Source of the DNA: Pseudarthrobacter sp. fls2-241-R2A-127
Lineage (GTDB): Bacteria; Actinomycetota; Actinomycetes; Actinomycetales; Micrococcaceae
Reading direction: 5' to 3'
NCBI RefSeq assembly: GCF_030209355.1
Contig: NZ_JARVSF010000027.1
Coordinates: 62,001 to 126,000, forward strand
DNA: 64,000 nt
Positions 1 to 7,827 of this stretch are shown piece by piece. The first letter of the stretch is position 1; every line of letters starts with the position of its first letter. The notes beneath the pieces were generated by a model. The model had not been told where the DNA came from. It saw only the letters and a list, made by a program, of their open reading frames with translations, and did no database searches. A program made the position numbers and the translations under genes.

Positions 1-163
1 AACTTCCGAAAAGCCGAACGAACTCAACGGTCCGCGCAGACTCGTCGGCCCGGACAATCCGTTCGCTCGAGGCAAGCGCGGTCCCGAATGCGTCGTCGTC
101 GAGGCCCAGCCGGCGCGCCCACGCCAACTGGATGATGGCAGCAGAGCCGGGATCGAGTGTCAT
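1..163 (-). CDS. Partial N-terminus of a possible GNAT-type acetyltransferase
   Basis: The first 54 codons of a leftward gene are present; the rest lies beyond the window. The reading frame starts at an ATG at 161-163 with GGGA just upstream and has no stop. The visible residues begin MTLDPGSAAIIQLAWARRLG. A helical start of this kind (LAWARRLGLDDDAF) is seen in some actinobacterial GNAT-like proteins, but no acetyl-CoA motif is visible yet, so the function is a guess. Only 27 bases separate it from the pfkA stop, so the two are probably co-transcribed. Confidence 0.5.
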   Translation of the reverse strand, partial: MTLDPGSAAIIQLAWARRLGLDDDAFGTALASSERIVRADESARTVEFVRLFGS

Positions 164-190
164 GGTCCCAGCCTAGGGCGGCCCGGCGGC

Positions 191-1216
191 TTATCCGAAC
201 AGGACGGCGGCCTCGTCGTACCGGTTCTGCGGGACGGTCTTCAGCTGGCCCAGGGCTTCCTGGAAGGCGACGTGGTGGATGTCGGTTCCCTTCAGCGCCA
301 CCATGGTGCCCCAGTAGCCTTCCACCACGGAATCGATGGCTGCCATGCCCAGCCGGGTGGCCAGGACGCGGTCGAAGGCGGACGGTACGCCCCCTCGCTG
401 GATGTGGCCCAGGATGGTTGCACGGGTCTCGATGCCGGTCCGGGCCTCCAGCTCGGGTGCCAGCTGGTCGGCGATGCCGCCCAGCCGGGGCCGGCCGAAC
501 GTGTCCAGGCCGCGCTCGGAGTGCGGGCTCTCCATGTGCTCGGGGACAAAGCCCTCAGCCACGACCACCAAGGGTGCGCGGCCGCGGGCGTGGGCTTCAT
601 TGACCCACTCGGTGATCTGCTCGATGCTGACTTTCTGCTCCGGGATGAGGATTGCGTGCGCACCCGCGGCCATGCCGGCGTGCAGGGCAATCCAGCCCAC
701 GTGCCTGCCCATGACTTCGGCGATCATGCAGCGGTGGTGCGATTCGCCGGTGGTGCGGAGCCGGTCAATCGCTTCGGTGGCGATCTGGACGGCCGTATCG
801 AAGCCGAAGGTGTAGTCGGTGGCGTCGAGGTCGTTGTCCACGGTCTTGGGGACACCGACAATCTTCAACCCGGCGTCGGTCAGGCGTTTGGCGGCAGCGA
901 GCGTACCCTCACCACCGATCGCGATGATGGCGTCGATGCCCAGCCGGTCCATGTGGGCCTTGATGGCCTCGGGACCACCGCCGTTTTCAAACGGGTTGGT
1001 GCGGGAGGTGCCCAGGATGGTGCCACCTTGTTTGGCGATGCCGCGGACCATGGTGCGGGGGATGTCGATGATGTCACCCTCCACCACACCGCGCCAGCCA
1101 TCGAGGAATCCGACGAATTCGTGGCCGTGGATGGCGATGCCCTTCAGCACGGCGCCGCGGATCACGGCGTTCAAGCCGGGGCAGTCGCCACCACTGGTAA
1201 GGATTCCAATTTTCAT
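191..1216 (-). CDS. pfkA: 6-phosphofructokinase
   Basis: Phosphorylates fructose 6-phosphate to fructose 1,6-bisphosphate, the committed step of glycolysis, in the cytoplasm. The 341-residue length is normal for the bacterial PfkA family. The nucleotide loop GGDCPGLNAVIRG is at residues 9-21, GGEGT at 101-105 and the catalytic PKTVDND at 123-129. Gly104 is typical of ATP-using enzymes, whereas Lys124 is the residue found in pyrophosphate-type and actinobacterial group III enzymes, so this belongs to the mixed group III class and most likely uses ATP. A possible -10 box, TACACT on the minus strand, is at 1277-1282. The next leftward gene starts 27 bases after the stop. Confidence 0.95.
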   Translation of the reverse strand: MKIGILTSGGDCPGLNAVIRGAVLKGIAIHGHEFVGFLDGWRGVVEGDIIDIPRTMVRGIAKQGGTILGTSRTNPFENGGGPEAIKAHMDRLGIDAIIAIGGEGTLAAAKRLTDAGLKIVGVPKTVDNDLDATDYTFGFDTAVQIATEAIDRLRTTGESHHRCMIAEVMGRHVGWIALHAGMAAGAHAILIPEQKVSIEQITEWVNEAHARGRAPLVVVAEGFVPEHMESPHSERGLDTFGRPRLGGIADQLAPELEARTGIETRATILGHIQRGGVPSAFDRVLATRLGMAAIDSVVEGYWGTMVALKGTDIHHVAFQEALGQLKTVPQNRYDEAAVLFG

Positions 1217-1351
1217 GTTCAGCTCAAATCCTGGGAGAAGGTTTACAGGCAGAGCGCCACGCTGAGCTCACCTAGAAGTGTAATGGGGTGTGTGGGGTAC
1301 GACACAAACTGGTTACATGCGGTGCCTGTCCCCAGGGTGACCTCGGGCAGG

Positions 1352-1393
1352 AAAAAGCCCCCGCGTCCGTGATTGGTTCACGACTGCGGGGGC
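1352..1393 (-). terminator. Terminator of the leftward PspC gene cluster
   Basis: The arms GCCCCCGC (1357-1364) and GCGGGGGC (1386-1393) pair perfectly, and an inner CGTGA/TCACG pair extends the hairpin. Read leftwards it is followed by TTTTT (complement of 1352-1356), as expected for a Rho-independent terminator after the gene ending at 1426. Confidence 0.8.
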
Positions 1394-1425
1394 CCGGTCC
1401 CCTTGGGGTGAGACGCCTTCCGTGG

Positions 1426-1689
1426 CTACATGCGGGGCCCGTTGATTGAGCGGCGCTCAAGGAAGTTTTGCAGCACGATCCCGTCGCGCTGGTCCGGCAG
1501 CACCACCCACGCCAGCAGGTAGAAGACGACGGCGGGCCCCGGGAGGAGACAGAACAGCAGGAACGCGATACGGACATAGGCCACGTCCACGTTCAGTTTG
1601 GCCGCGATGCCGCCCAACACCCCGCCCAGCCACCGCTGCGGGCCGCGCTTCAGGCCAAGGCCCCTGACAATGCCGAAGAACTTATCCAT
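1426..1689 (-). CDS. Small PspC-domain membrane protein
   Basis: An 87-residue protein made almost entirely of one PspC domain. A basic start with RWLGGVLGGIAAKLNVD is followed by a hydrophobic hairpin (about residues 38-66) ending in AWVVLPDQ, the usual end of the domain. PspC proteins are inner-membrane sensors or effectors of envelope stress. It is the last gene of a tightly packed leftward set, with its ATG 3 bases after the preceding stop and a terminator downstream. The same domain recurs in the 519-residue protein and the histidine kinase nearby, so it probably works in the same response. Its exact role cannot be read from the sequence. Confidence 0.85.
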   Translation of the reverse strand: MDKFFGIVRGLGLKRGPQRWLGGVLGGIAAKLNVDVAYVRIAFLLFCLLPGPAVVFYLLAWVVLPDQRDGIVLQNFLERRSINGPRM

Positions 1690-1692
1690 GGT

Positions 1693-1947
1693 TCAAGACT
1701 TCCTTTTCATTGGGTCGTTGTCACGTTTGCGGGCCGAGAGCAGGCCGCCCGCCACCAGGGCCACGCCCGCGCCGATCATGAGGCCGATCAGGACATAGGT
1801 CCCGTTGAGGCTGACGATGCCCAGTTGCGCCACGATGATCAGGGCAGCCAAGGCCAGGACGATCAGGCCCCACACCACGGTTCCCACCCTGGCGGGTGCC
1901 GCTCCGGCAGGGTCTTGGCCCGTCGTCGTCGGAATATTGCTGTCCAT
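1693..1947 (-). CDS. Small two-helix membrane protein of the PspC cluster
   Basis: An 84-residue protein with a polar start (MDSNIPTTTGQDPAG), two hydrophobic segments (about residues 21-43 and 49-68) and a basic tail ending RKRDNDPMKRKS. I do not recognise a named family. The ATG at 1945-1947 was chosen over a 14-codon longer frame because it lies one base after the stop of the upstream gene, with GGAAGG a few bases before it, which suggests translational coupling. Its position between two PspC genes suggests an accessory role in the same envelope-stress module. Confidence 0.8.
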   Translation of the reverse strand: MDSNIPTTTGQDPAGAAPARVGTVVWGLIVLALAALIIVAQLGIVSLNGTYVLIGLMIGAGVALVAGGLLSARKRDNDPMKRKS

Positions 1948-1948
1948 G

Positions 1949-3508
1949 TCAGTTGCCTTCCTGGATAGTGACGTTGCTGAAGGTGCCATCGATCCGCACC
2001 ACCAGGTGGTTGCCGGGTTTGCCCGTGTTGTAGCTGCTCTCGCGTGTGGTGGTCCCGCCGCGCTGGCCGGTGACCTCGTTCAGGTTCCCCATGGTCATGT
2101 CAGCCTTGATATCCACGGGCACGTTCTGCGGGATCACCACGGTTACGTTGCTGGCGGTGATATCGAGGGGCACCACGACGTCGGAGGTCAGCGGGGCGGA
2201 GGGGGACAGTGCCGTGAGGTTCACGGTTCCCCGTCCGGCAGTGATGTCGATCCCGCCGCGGGCCTCCTCGATGCTGGCGGGGTTCCAGTCCACCTGCTGG
2301 AAACGCATCCTGCCGTCGTTCGCCAGGTTGTAGACGCCGCCGGTGACCAGGGCGATCACTGCGAACAGGCTCAGAATCCCCGAGGTCCGTCCCCGCAGCC
2401 CCGCCACCAGGATGCCCAGGCCCAGGACTGCAGCGGCACTGGCCCAGACAACCGCGTTGCCGGCACCGCCGAGGTTTATCACGTGCCCCGCGTCCAAGGC
2501 CTTGAGGCCCCCGCCTACCAGCAGGGCAGAACCGGTGGCGATGGCGACGGCGGGCGCCCCCGGGCCGGCCGGCCGGGGCTTGGGCGGCCGTGGCGGAACC
2601 CACGGTGCCGGGGATCCGGCCGCGCCGGGAACTCCGCCGCCGGGCACGCTGGGGCCGCCGGTCCCGCCGGTCCCGCCGGCCGCCCCCGGGCTATTCCAGG
2701 CAGGCCCACCGGAGGTACCGCCATAGGCGGGCGCTGGAGGGAATTCCTGGGTGGGTCCGGATGTGGTGCCCGCAGAGAAGGATGACGTGTGGCCGGAACC
2801 CGGCCGTCCCGCGGTGTACGGCACCCCGGGAGCCGCCGGCGCGTGGCCGGCCATGGTGGGACGGGCCTTATTGCGCTGGGACAGGTGGTAGATCAGGAAG
2901 ATCGCGCCGGCCACCCAGAACACGGTCCAGAGGAGCCCGCTCAAGCCGTTATGGCTCCACCCCCAGAACCCTCCGCCCAGGCCGGTGAATCCCAGGACCG
3001 TGGCGATGAGGGCGCCCGTCATGCCGCTGGACCAGCGGCCCGCGCCGGCCTCCTGGACATGGATCCTGCCGTCCGGTTCCGGCAGGAACGCCCAGGCCAG
3101 GCCGTAGAGCAGTACGCCGATGCCTGCCAGGAGGGTCAGGACAACAAGGGCGCCGCGGATGATGATGGGGTCCACGCCGAGCCGGTGGGCAATGCCGCTG
3201 CAGACGCCGCCGATCCAGCGGTCGTTGCCGCGGGAGATGCGTTGGCTGCGGATCCAGCCAAAGAAGTCGTTTGAGGGCGCAGGCGGGGTGGGGCCGGCAT
3301 GGAATGCGTAGCCCTGCGCGGGGTCGGCAGCGGGAGGAGCGGTGGGGCCGCCCTGCGAACCGCCGGGGATGCCTTCGGCGGGGCCCGACGCCGAGGGCGG
3401 AGGAGCCGCCTCGGAAGCCGGCAGCGGCTCGGTGGGCCGCTGGCTGCCGGAACCGGGCAGCGGCTCGGTTGGGTGTTCGTCGTCGGGGGAAGGGGTCTGC
3501 GAGTTCAT
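1949..3508 (-). CDS. PspC-domain membrane protein with C-terminal toast-rack-like domain
   Basis: A 519-residue membrane protein. Residues 1-80 are Pro/Ala/Ser-rich and disordered. A PspC domain follows (RISRGNDRWIGGVCSGIAHR to AWAFLPEPDG, about 90-148), then two hydrophobic segments, a long Gly/Pro-rich linker, three more membrane segments, and about 110 C-terminal residues of beta character (GIDITAGRGTVNLTAL onward) that resemble the LiaF/DUF4097 toast-rack fold. Such proteins are thought to hold or sense envelope-stress ligands and to control the partner kinase. The ATG has GGAGG upstream. It diverges from the PspC-kinase gene across 125 bases, which presumably hold both promoters. Confidence 0.85.
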   Translation of the reverse strand: MNSQTPSPDDEHPTEPLPGSGSQRPTEPLPASEAAPPPSASGPAEGIPGGSQGGPTAPPAADPAQGYAFHAGPTPPAPSNDFFGWIRSQRISRGNDRWIGGVCSGIAHRLGVDPIIIRGALVVLTLLAGIGVLLYGLAWAFLPEPDGRIHVQEAGAGRWSSGMTGALIATVLGFTGLGGGFWGWSHNGLSGLLWTVFWVAGAIFLIYHLSQRNKARPTMAGHAPAAPGVPYTAGRPGSGHTSSFSAGTTSGPTQEFPPAPAYGGTSGGPAWNSPGAAGGTGGTGGPSVPGGGVPGAAGSPAPWVPPRPPKPRPAGPGAPAVAIATGSALLVGGGLKALDAGHVINLGGAGNAVVWASAAAVLGLGILVAGLRGRTSGILSLFAVIALVTGGVYNLANDGRMRFQQVDWNPASIEEARGGIDITAGRGTVNLTALSPSAPLTSDVVVPLDITASNVTVVIPQNVPVDIKADMTMGNLNEVTGQRGGTTTRESSYNTGKPGNHLVVRIDGTFSNVTIQEGN

Positions 3509-3633
3509 ACCTCGATCCTCCCGTCCAGGCCCGTCCCCGCTCTACTGGGGGAAACCCTGAACGGTCCCTGAGCGACCCCCGGGAAAGCGCGGAACGCCGT
3601 CCGGGCAACCCTGATCCATGCTTGGATTGATCC

Positions 3634-4968
3634 ATGACAACCCTCCCGGTGCGGCCGCCCCTGGCCCGGAGCAGTGACCGGATCATCGCCGGCGTATGTT
3701 CCGGCCTGGCCCTGCATCTGGGGTGGCCCGTGAAGACCGTCCGCTGGGGCATGGTCCTCGCGTCCTTCGCAGGCGGAGCGGGCCTGGTGTTTTACGCCTG
3801 GCTCTGGATCATGGTTCCCACCGCGGATGAAGCCGCCCGGCGCAATGCCCGCCGCCCGGCGTCGCCCATTGCCCCGGCGGTGAGCCGGCCACCCGCCGCA
3901 ACAGCTGCCGACGACGGGAGTCCCATGGGTGCCGCGGGCCCCGACCCGTCCGGCACCGGTGCTCCGCCCGCCGCACCCTGGTTCCGGGTGCAGGGGATGC
4001 GCTACGGCAAGGAAATCCTGCTCGGCTGCGGACTCCTGCTGGTCGCCGCAATCATGATCGCCCAGTTGCTGGGAGTAGACGTGTCCCTCGGGACCCTCAT
4101 CCCCGCCGCCGCCGTCCTGGGCGGCGCCTCGATCGCCTGGATGCAGCTGGATGAGACCCGGCGTGCGGGACTCTTGGACAAGACCAAAGCGGACCAGGCC
4201 GGCGGGTGGGGGCGGCTGGCAGCCGGACTGGCGCTGGTGGTTGCCGGTGTCCTGGTGATGGTGTCCGGTTCGGGTTCCTGGGAACAGACGTGGCTCGCGC
4301 TGCTGGCTTCCGTGGCCGTCCTGGGCGGTGTGGTGCTTGTGCTGCTGCCGTGGGCGTTGAAGTTCTGGCGCGACCTCGAAGCCGAGCGGGCGGGCCGGAT
4401 CCGGGAAACGGAACGCGCGGAGATTGCCGCACACCTGCACGACTCCGTCCTGCAGACGCTCGCCCTGATCCAGCGGCGGGCGGGCAGCGAGCACGACGTC
4501 GTCCGCCTCGCCCGCGCGCAGGAGCGCGAGTTGCGTGGCTGGCTCTTCCAGGACCATGGACGGGAAAGCGGCCAGCTCTCGGACCGGATCAAGGCCGCAG
4601 CCGCCGAGGTGGAGGACCTGCTTGGTAATGCCGTGGAGGTGGTCACCGTGGGCGACGCCGCCATGACGGAGGCCCATGAAGCCCTGGTCCAGGCCAGCCG
4701 TGAGGCGATGCTCAACGCGTCCCGGCACGGCGGCGGAACGGTGTCTGTGTACCTTGAGGCTTCTGACGCGCAGGCCGAAATCTTCATCAAGGACAGGGGC
4801 CCCGGTTTTGAGCTCGGAAACGTCCCATCAGACAGGCTTGGCGTGCGGGAATCGATCATCGGCAGAATGAAACGGCATGGCGGCTCGGCCGTCATCCTCA
4901 GTACTGATGGCGGCACCGAGGTTCGGCTGAGGCTGCCGGCGGCGGACAACGCGGAAGGAAAACCATGA
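3634..4968 (+). CDS. PspC-domain sensor histidine kinase (NarL-family partner)
   Basis: A 444-residue membrane kinase. Residues 12-62 form a PspC domain (SDRIIAGVCSGLALHLGW to WIMVPTADE). A Pro/Ala linker and four further membrane segments (about 126-245) follow. The dimerisation helix contains HLHDSVLQTLALIQ, with the probable phospho-acceptor at His269 in the HisKA_3 HDxxxQ pattern. The ATPase domain shows MLNASRHGGG as N-box and DRGPGFEL as G1 box. It overlaps the response regulator gene by four bases (ATGA), so the two form one two-component system. The divergent PspC/toast-rack gene is its likely accessory. The ligand is unknown, and envelope stress is an inference. Confidence 0.93.
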   Translation: MTTLPVRPPLARSSDRIIAGVCSGLALHLGWPVKTVRWGMVLASFAGGAGLVFYAWLWIMVPTADEAARRNARRPASPIAPAVSRPPAATAADDGSPMGAAGPDPSGTGAPPAAPWFRVQGMRYGKEILLGCGLLLVAAIMIAQLLGVDVSLGTLIPAAAVLGGASIAWMQLDETRRAGLLDKTKADQAGGWGRLAAGLALVVAGVLVMVSGSGSWEQTWLALLASVAVLGGVVLVLLPWALKFWRDLEAERAGRIRETERAEIAAHLHDSVLQTLALIQRRAGSEHDVVRLARAQERELRGWLFQDHGRESGQLSDRIKAAAAEVEDLLGNAVEVVTVGDAAMTEAHEALVQASREAMLNASRHGGGTVSVYLEASDAQAEIFIKDRGPGFELGNVPSDRLGVRESIIGRMKRHGGSAVILSTDGGTEVRLRLPAADNAEGKP

Positions 4969-5654
4969 GCACCATCCAGGGAACAGGGGGCCCAGCTGCC
5001 CGGCCGGCCAAGTCCGTGCGGGTGGTGATCGTGGACGACCATGCGATCTTCCGGTCCGGGCTGAAGGCGGACCTTGATGCCGGGATCCACGTGGTGGGGG
5101 AGGCCGCCACCGTGGAGCAGGCCATCGCCGTGATCGCCGAACAGCGGCCCGACGTCGTCCTCCTGGACGTACACCTGCCCGGCGGCCTGGGCGGCGGCGG
5201 CCGGGAAGTCATCGCAGGTTCCGCAGCGCTCCTGTCCGCCACCCGCTTCCTGGCCCTGAGTGTTTCCGACGCGGCGGAGGACGTGGTGGCCGTGATCCGC
5301 GCCGGCGCCAGGGGCTATGTCACCAAGACCATTTCCGGCGCCGAGATCACCGATGCCGTGTTCCGGGTGGCCGGCGGCGACGCCGTATTCTCGCCGCGCC
5401 TGGCCGGGTTCGTCCTCGACGCGTTCGGAACCGCCCCCGCGGACATTGCCGACGACGAACTGGACAAGCTCTCCGCACGCGAGCTGGAGGTCATGCGGCT
5501 CATCGCCCGGGGCTACAGCTACAAGGAAGTGGCCAAAGAACTCTTCATCAGCATCAAGACGGTCGAAACCCATGTGTCCGCGGTGCTGCGGAAGCTGCAG
5601 CTTTCCAGCCGCCACGAACTGACCAAGTGGGCCGCCGAGCGCCGCCTCCTCTAG
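4965..5654 (+). CDS. LuxR/NarL-type response regulator
   Basis: A 229-residue DNA-binding response regulator. The receiver domain has the acidic pair Asp24-Asp25 (VIVDDHAIF), the phosphorylation site Asp68 (VVLLDVHLP) and a conserved Lys in GYVTKTISG. The C-terminal LuxR helix-turn-helix runs from LSARELEVMRLIARGYSYK to the end and includes the recognition helix SIKTVETHVSAVLRKL. Its start overlaps the kinase stop, showing co-translation. Its likely targets include the divergent PspC operon, an inference from context. The stop codon is immediately followed by the first copy of a palindromic motif. Confidence 0.95.
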   Translation: MSTIQGTGGPAARPAKSVRVVIVDDHAIFRSGLKADLDAGIHVVGEAATVEQAIAVIAEQRPDVVLLDVHLPGGLGGGGREVIAGSAALLSATRFLALSVSDAAEDVVAVIRAGARGYVTKTISGAEITDAVFRVAGGDAVFSPRLAGFVLDAFGTAPADIADDELDKLSARELEVMRLIARGYSYKEVAKELFISIKTVETHVSAVLRKLQLSSRHELTKWAAERRLL

Positions 5655-5777
5655 ACGCCCCATCACCTCCCGCGCATTACATCCAAACGCCCCAACACCT
5701 TTCGGGCCATAAACCAGAACGCCCCATCACTCGGTGATGGGGCGTTCTGGTTTTTCCTGCAAAAGGTGATGGGGCGT
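5655..5777. repeat. Palindromic repeat cluster between convergent genes
   Basis: The spacer between two convergent genes is built from copies of one motif. ACGCCCCATCACCT lies directly after the regulator stop (5655-5668), a diverged copy with CGCCCCAACACCT follows (5687-5700), and AGGTGATGGGGCGT (5764-5777) abuts the aspC stop. At the centre is a perfect 20-base inverted repeat (5711-5730 and 5734-5753, loop TCG) that starts with AAACC and ends with a T-run, so it can act as a bidirectional terminator. The motif copies at both stops suggest a mobile or recurring intergenic element rather than a simple terminator. Confidence 0.85.
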
Positions 5778-6994
5778 TACTGGGCCTTGCCCAGGAAGTC
5801 CTGCAGGCGCTGGACGCCGGTGGCGAGGTCGTCATCGCCCAGGGCGTAGGAGAGGCGGACGAATCCGGACGGGCCGAACGCCTCGCCGGGAACGACCGCA
5901 ACCTCGACCTCATCCAGGATCAGGGCGGCCAGTTCGGCAGAAGTCTGCGGTGTGGCGGTGCCGGACGCAGTCGGGAATTCCTTGCCCAGCAGCCCCCGGA
6001 CGTCCGCGTAGGCGTAGAAGGCGCCCTTCGGCGTCGGGCATTCCACGCCGTCGATGGCGTTCAGGCCGGCAACGATGGCCTTGCGGCGGCGGTCGAAGGC
6101 CACCTTCATCTCATCCACCGCGGTCAGAGGCCCGGAGACAGCGGCGAGGGCCGCGATCTGCATGATGTTGGAGACGTTGGATGTGGCGTGCGACTGCAGG
6201 TTGGTGGCGGCCTTGATGACGTCGGCGGGGCCGATCATCCAGCCCACGCGCCAGCCCGTCATGGCGTACGTCTTGGCGACGCCGTTGAGGATGACCACCT
6301 TGTCAGCAAGTTCGGGGGCCGCTGTGGCGATGGAGGTGAAGGGGACGCCGTCGTAGGTCAGGTGCTCGTAGATCTCGTCCGTGACAACCCACAGGCCCTT
6401 TGCCGCTGCCCACTTGCCGATCTCGGCCACCTGCTCGGGGGAGTAGACGGCGCCGGTGGGGTTCGACGGCGAGACGAACAAAAGGATCTTGGTCTTGTCC
6501 GTGACAGCCGCCTCGAGCTGCTCGACGGTTACCAGGTAGTCCTGCTCCGGCCCGGCGAAAACCTCAACGGGCACGCCGCCGGCCAGGCGGATCGCCTCGG
6601 GATAGGTTGTCCAGAACGGGGTGGGCACGATCACTTCGTCACCCGGATCCACCAGGGTGGCGAAGGTGTTGTAAACGGCCTGCTTACCGCCGTTGGTGAC
6701 CAGCACCTGCGAGGGATCAACGGTGTAGCCGGAGTCCCGGAGGGTCTTTTCGGCAATGGCCTTCTTCAGCTCCGGCAGGCCGCCCGCGGGTGAGTAACGG
6801 TGGTACTTGGGCTGGCTGGCCGCTTCGATGGCGGCCTGGACAATGTAGTCCGGGGTGGGGAAGTCGGGTTCGCCCGCACCGAAGCCAATAACCGGCCGTC
6901 CTGCTGCCTTGAGCGCCTTCGCCTTCGCATCAACGGCAAGGGTTGCGGATTCGGCAATTGCGGATATGCGCTTGGAAACGCGGGCGGCAGACAT
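5777..6994 (-). CDS. aspC: Class I/II aminotransferase, probable aspartate aminotransferase
   Basis: A 405-residue PLP-dependent enzyme, expected to exchange amino groups between aspartate and 2-oxoglutarate. Visible family features are GFGAGEPDFPTPDYI near the N-terminus, the substrate-loop YSPAGGLPELKKA, NPTGAVYSPEQ, TDEIYEHLTYDG and the PLP lysine in LNGVAKTYAMTGWRVGW. The ATG at 6992-6994 begins MSAARVSKRISAIAESATLA, the usual start of this subfamily. The frame is open 66 codons further upstream, but that stretch has no homology-like character. Gene symbol by family; substrate not proven. Confidence 0.9.
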   Translation of the reverse strand: MSAARVSKRISAIAESATLAVDAKAKALKAAGRPVIGFGAGEPDFPTPDYIVQAAIEAASQPKYHRYSPAGGLPELKKAIAEKTLRDSGYTVDPSQVLVTNGGKQAVYNTFATLVDPGDEVIVPTPFWTTYPEAIRLAGGVPVEVFAGPEQDYLVTVEQLEAAVTDKTKILLFVSPSNPTGAVYSPEQVAEIGKWAAAKGLWVVTDEIYEHLTYDGVPFTSIATAAPELADKVVILNGVAKTYAMTGWRVGWMIGPADVIKAATNLQSHATSNVSNIMQIAALAAVSGPLTAVDEMKVAFDRRRKAIVAGLNAIDGVECPTPKGAFYAYADVRGLLGKEFPTASGTATPQTSAELAALILDEVEVAVVPGEAFGPSGFVRLSYALGDDDLATGVQRLQDFLGKAQ

Positions 6995-7155
6995 GGCAGG
7001 TCCGTTCTTCGCTTGCAGCCGGAAGGCTGGAATGTGGGTTTCGACGAGTTCTACTCTATGCTGTTCAGCGGACCCTCCGGGGAGCCGGTTTGGTTTTGTG
7101 ACTGCTAGCTGCTGCACATGTCGGACCGGCCGGCGGTTGGGCCGGTTCGGGCCGG

Positions 7156-7185
7156 TTTTACCTACGCGGACTTCTTGCGTAGACT
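7156..7185 (+). promoter_or_regulatory. Candidate promoter of tRNA-Trp/secE/nusG
   Basis: TTTTAC (7156-7161) and TAGACT (7180-7185) are separated by 18 bases, fitting an actinobacterial sigma-A promoter with a weak -35. It lies 86 bases before the tRNA gene and faces the following genes. The identification is by pattern only. Confidence 0.45.
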
Positions 7186-7271
7186 GGTTCACCGGTGTTG
7201 AAACACGGATGATGGCGTGCGCCCCAGTTCAAACTGGTGCATGAGTCGTCAAAGAGTGGCATTCACTCCAT

Positions 7272-7344
7272 AGGGTAGTGGCGCAATTGGTAGCGCAGCG
7301 GTCTCCAAAACCGCAGGTTGCAGGTTCGAGTCCTGTCTGCCCTG
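7272..7344 (+). tRNA. tRNA-Trp (CCA anticodon)
   Basis: A 73-base cloverleaf. The acceptor arm AGGGTAG (7272-7278) pairs with CTGCCCT (7337-7343) with one wobble, and G7344 is the discriminator. The D arm is GCGCAATTGGTAGCGC, the anticodon loop CTCCAAA carries CCA, and the T arm has GGTTCGAGTCC. The CCA end is not encoded. tRNA-Trp just upstream of secE-nusG is a common actinobacterial arrangement. Confidence 0.97.
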
Positions 7345-7350
7345 CGCAAG

Positions 7351-7377
7351 CTGTCTCCGGGCGAAAGCCCGGGGCAG
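7351..7377 (+). other. GNRA-capped hairpin after tRNA-Trp
   Basis: CCGGGC (7357-7362), a GAAA loop and GCCCGG (7367-7372) form a stable stem that extends to 7351/7377 with one bulge. There is no T-run, so it is more likely a processing or stability element between the tRNA and secE than a terminator. Confidence 0.5.
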
Positions 7378-7427
7378 GCGCAGTAACCATGGTTCTGATC
7401 AGGGCCGGGTAATCCACCATTGCAAAG

Positions 7428-7712
7428 ATGAGCGAGGACCAGGTGACCGAAACAGCTGCCAGCAGCTCCAAGGGCCGCCCAGCTAAGAAGGAAGCCAAGG
7501 CAAGCTTCTTCGCCCGCATTGCTCTCTTTGTCCGCCAGATCATTGGCGAACTCAAGAAGGTTGTGGCCCCCACCCGCAAGGAACTGATCAACTACACGCT
7601 CGTGGTGCTGGTGTTCGTGGCCATCATGATGGTCATCGTCAGCCTGCTGGACATTGGTTTCGGAACCGCTGTCAGCTGGATCTTCGGCGGTACCGGCTCG
7701 ACGGACAGCTAA
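7428..7712 (+). CDS. secE: Preprotein translocase subunit SecE
   Basis: The small subunit of the SecYEG channel, which clamps SecY in the cytoplasmic membrane. The protein has about 94 residues: a polar Ser/Lys-rich start, the amphipathic SecE signature (VRQIIGELKKVVAPTRKELINY, about residues 36-57) and one transmembrane helix (TLVVLVFVAIMMVIVSLLD). Two starts are possible: ATG at 7428, with little of a ribosome site, or an in-frame GTG at 7443 preceded by GCGAGG, which I consider somewhat better. nusG follows in the same direction. Confidence 0.93.
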   Translation: MSEDQVTETAASSSKGRPAKKEAKASFFARIALFVRQIIGELKKVVAPTRKELINYTLVVLVFVAIMMVIVSLLDIGFGTAVSWIFGGTGSTDS

Positions 7713-7827
7713 GGCTGGATGGTCCGCAGGCCGCGTGTTTCGTCCGGGAAACCGGAAGGGAAGCGCCGGCGTGCGGAATTGAGCCATTTAAATAGGCATG
7801 TTAGGCAATGAGGAAGCAGGAGACCAA

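Noticed and set aside
4002..5666. 554-codon minus-strand frame over the PspC-kinase and regulator genes
   Set aside because: Both underlying genes have complete domain sets, and the antisense product resembles no family.
6995..7192. 66-codon N-terminal extension of the aspartate aminotransferase
   Set aside because: It runs through the intergenic region and would cross the tRNA-Trp promoter. The enzyme family starts at MSAARVSKR.
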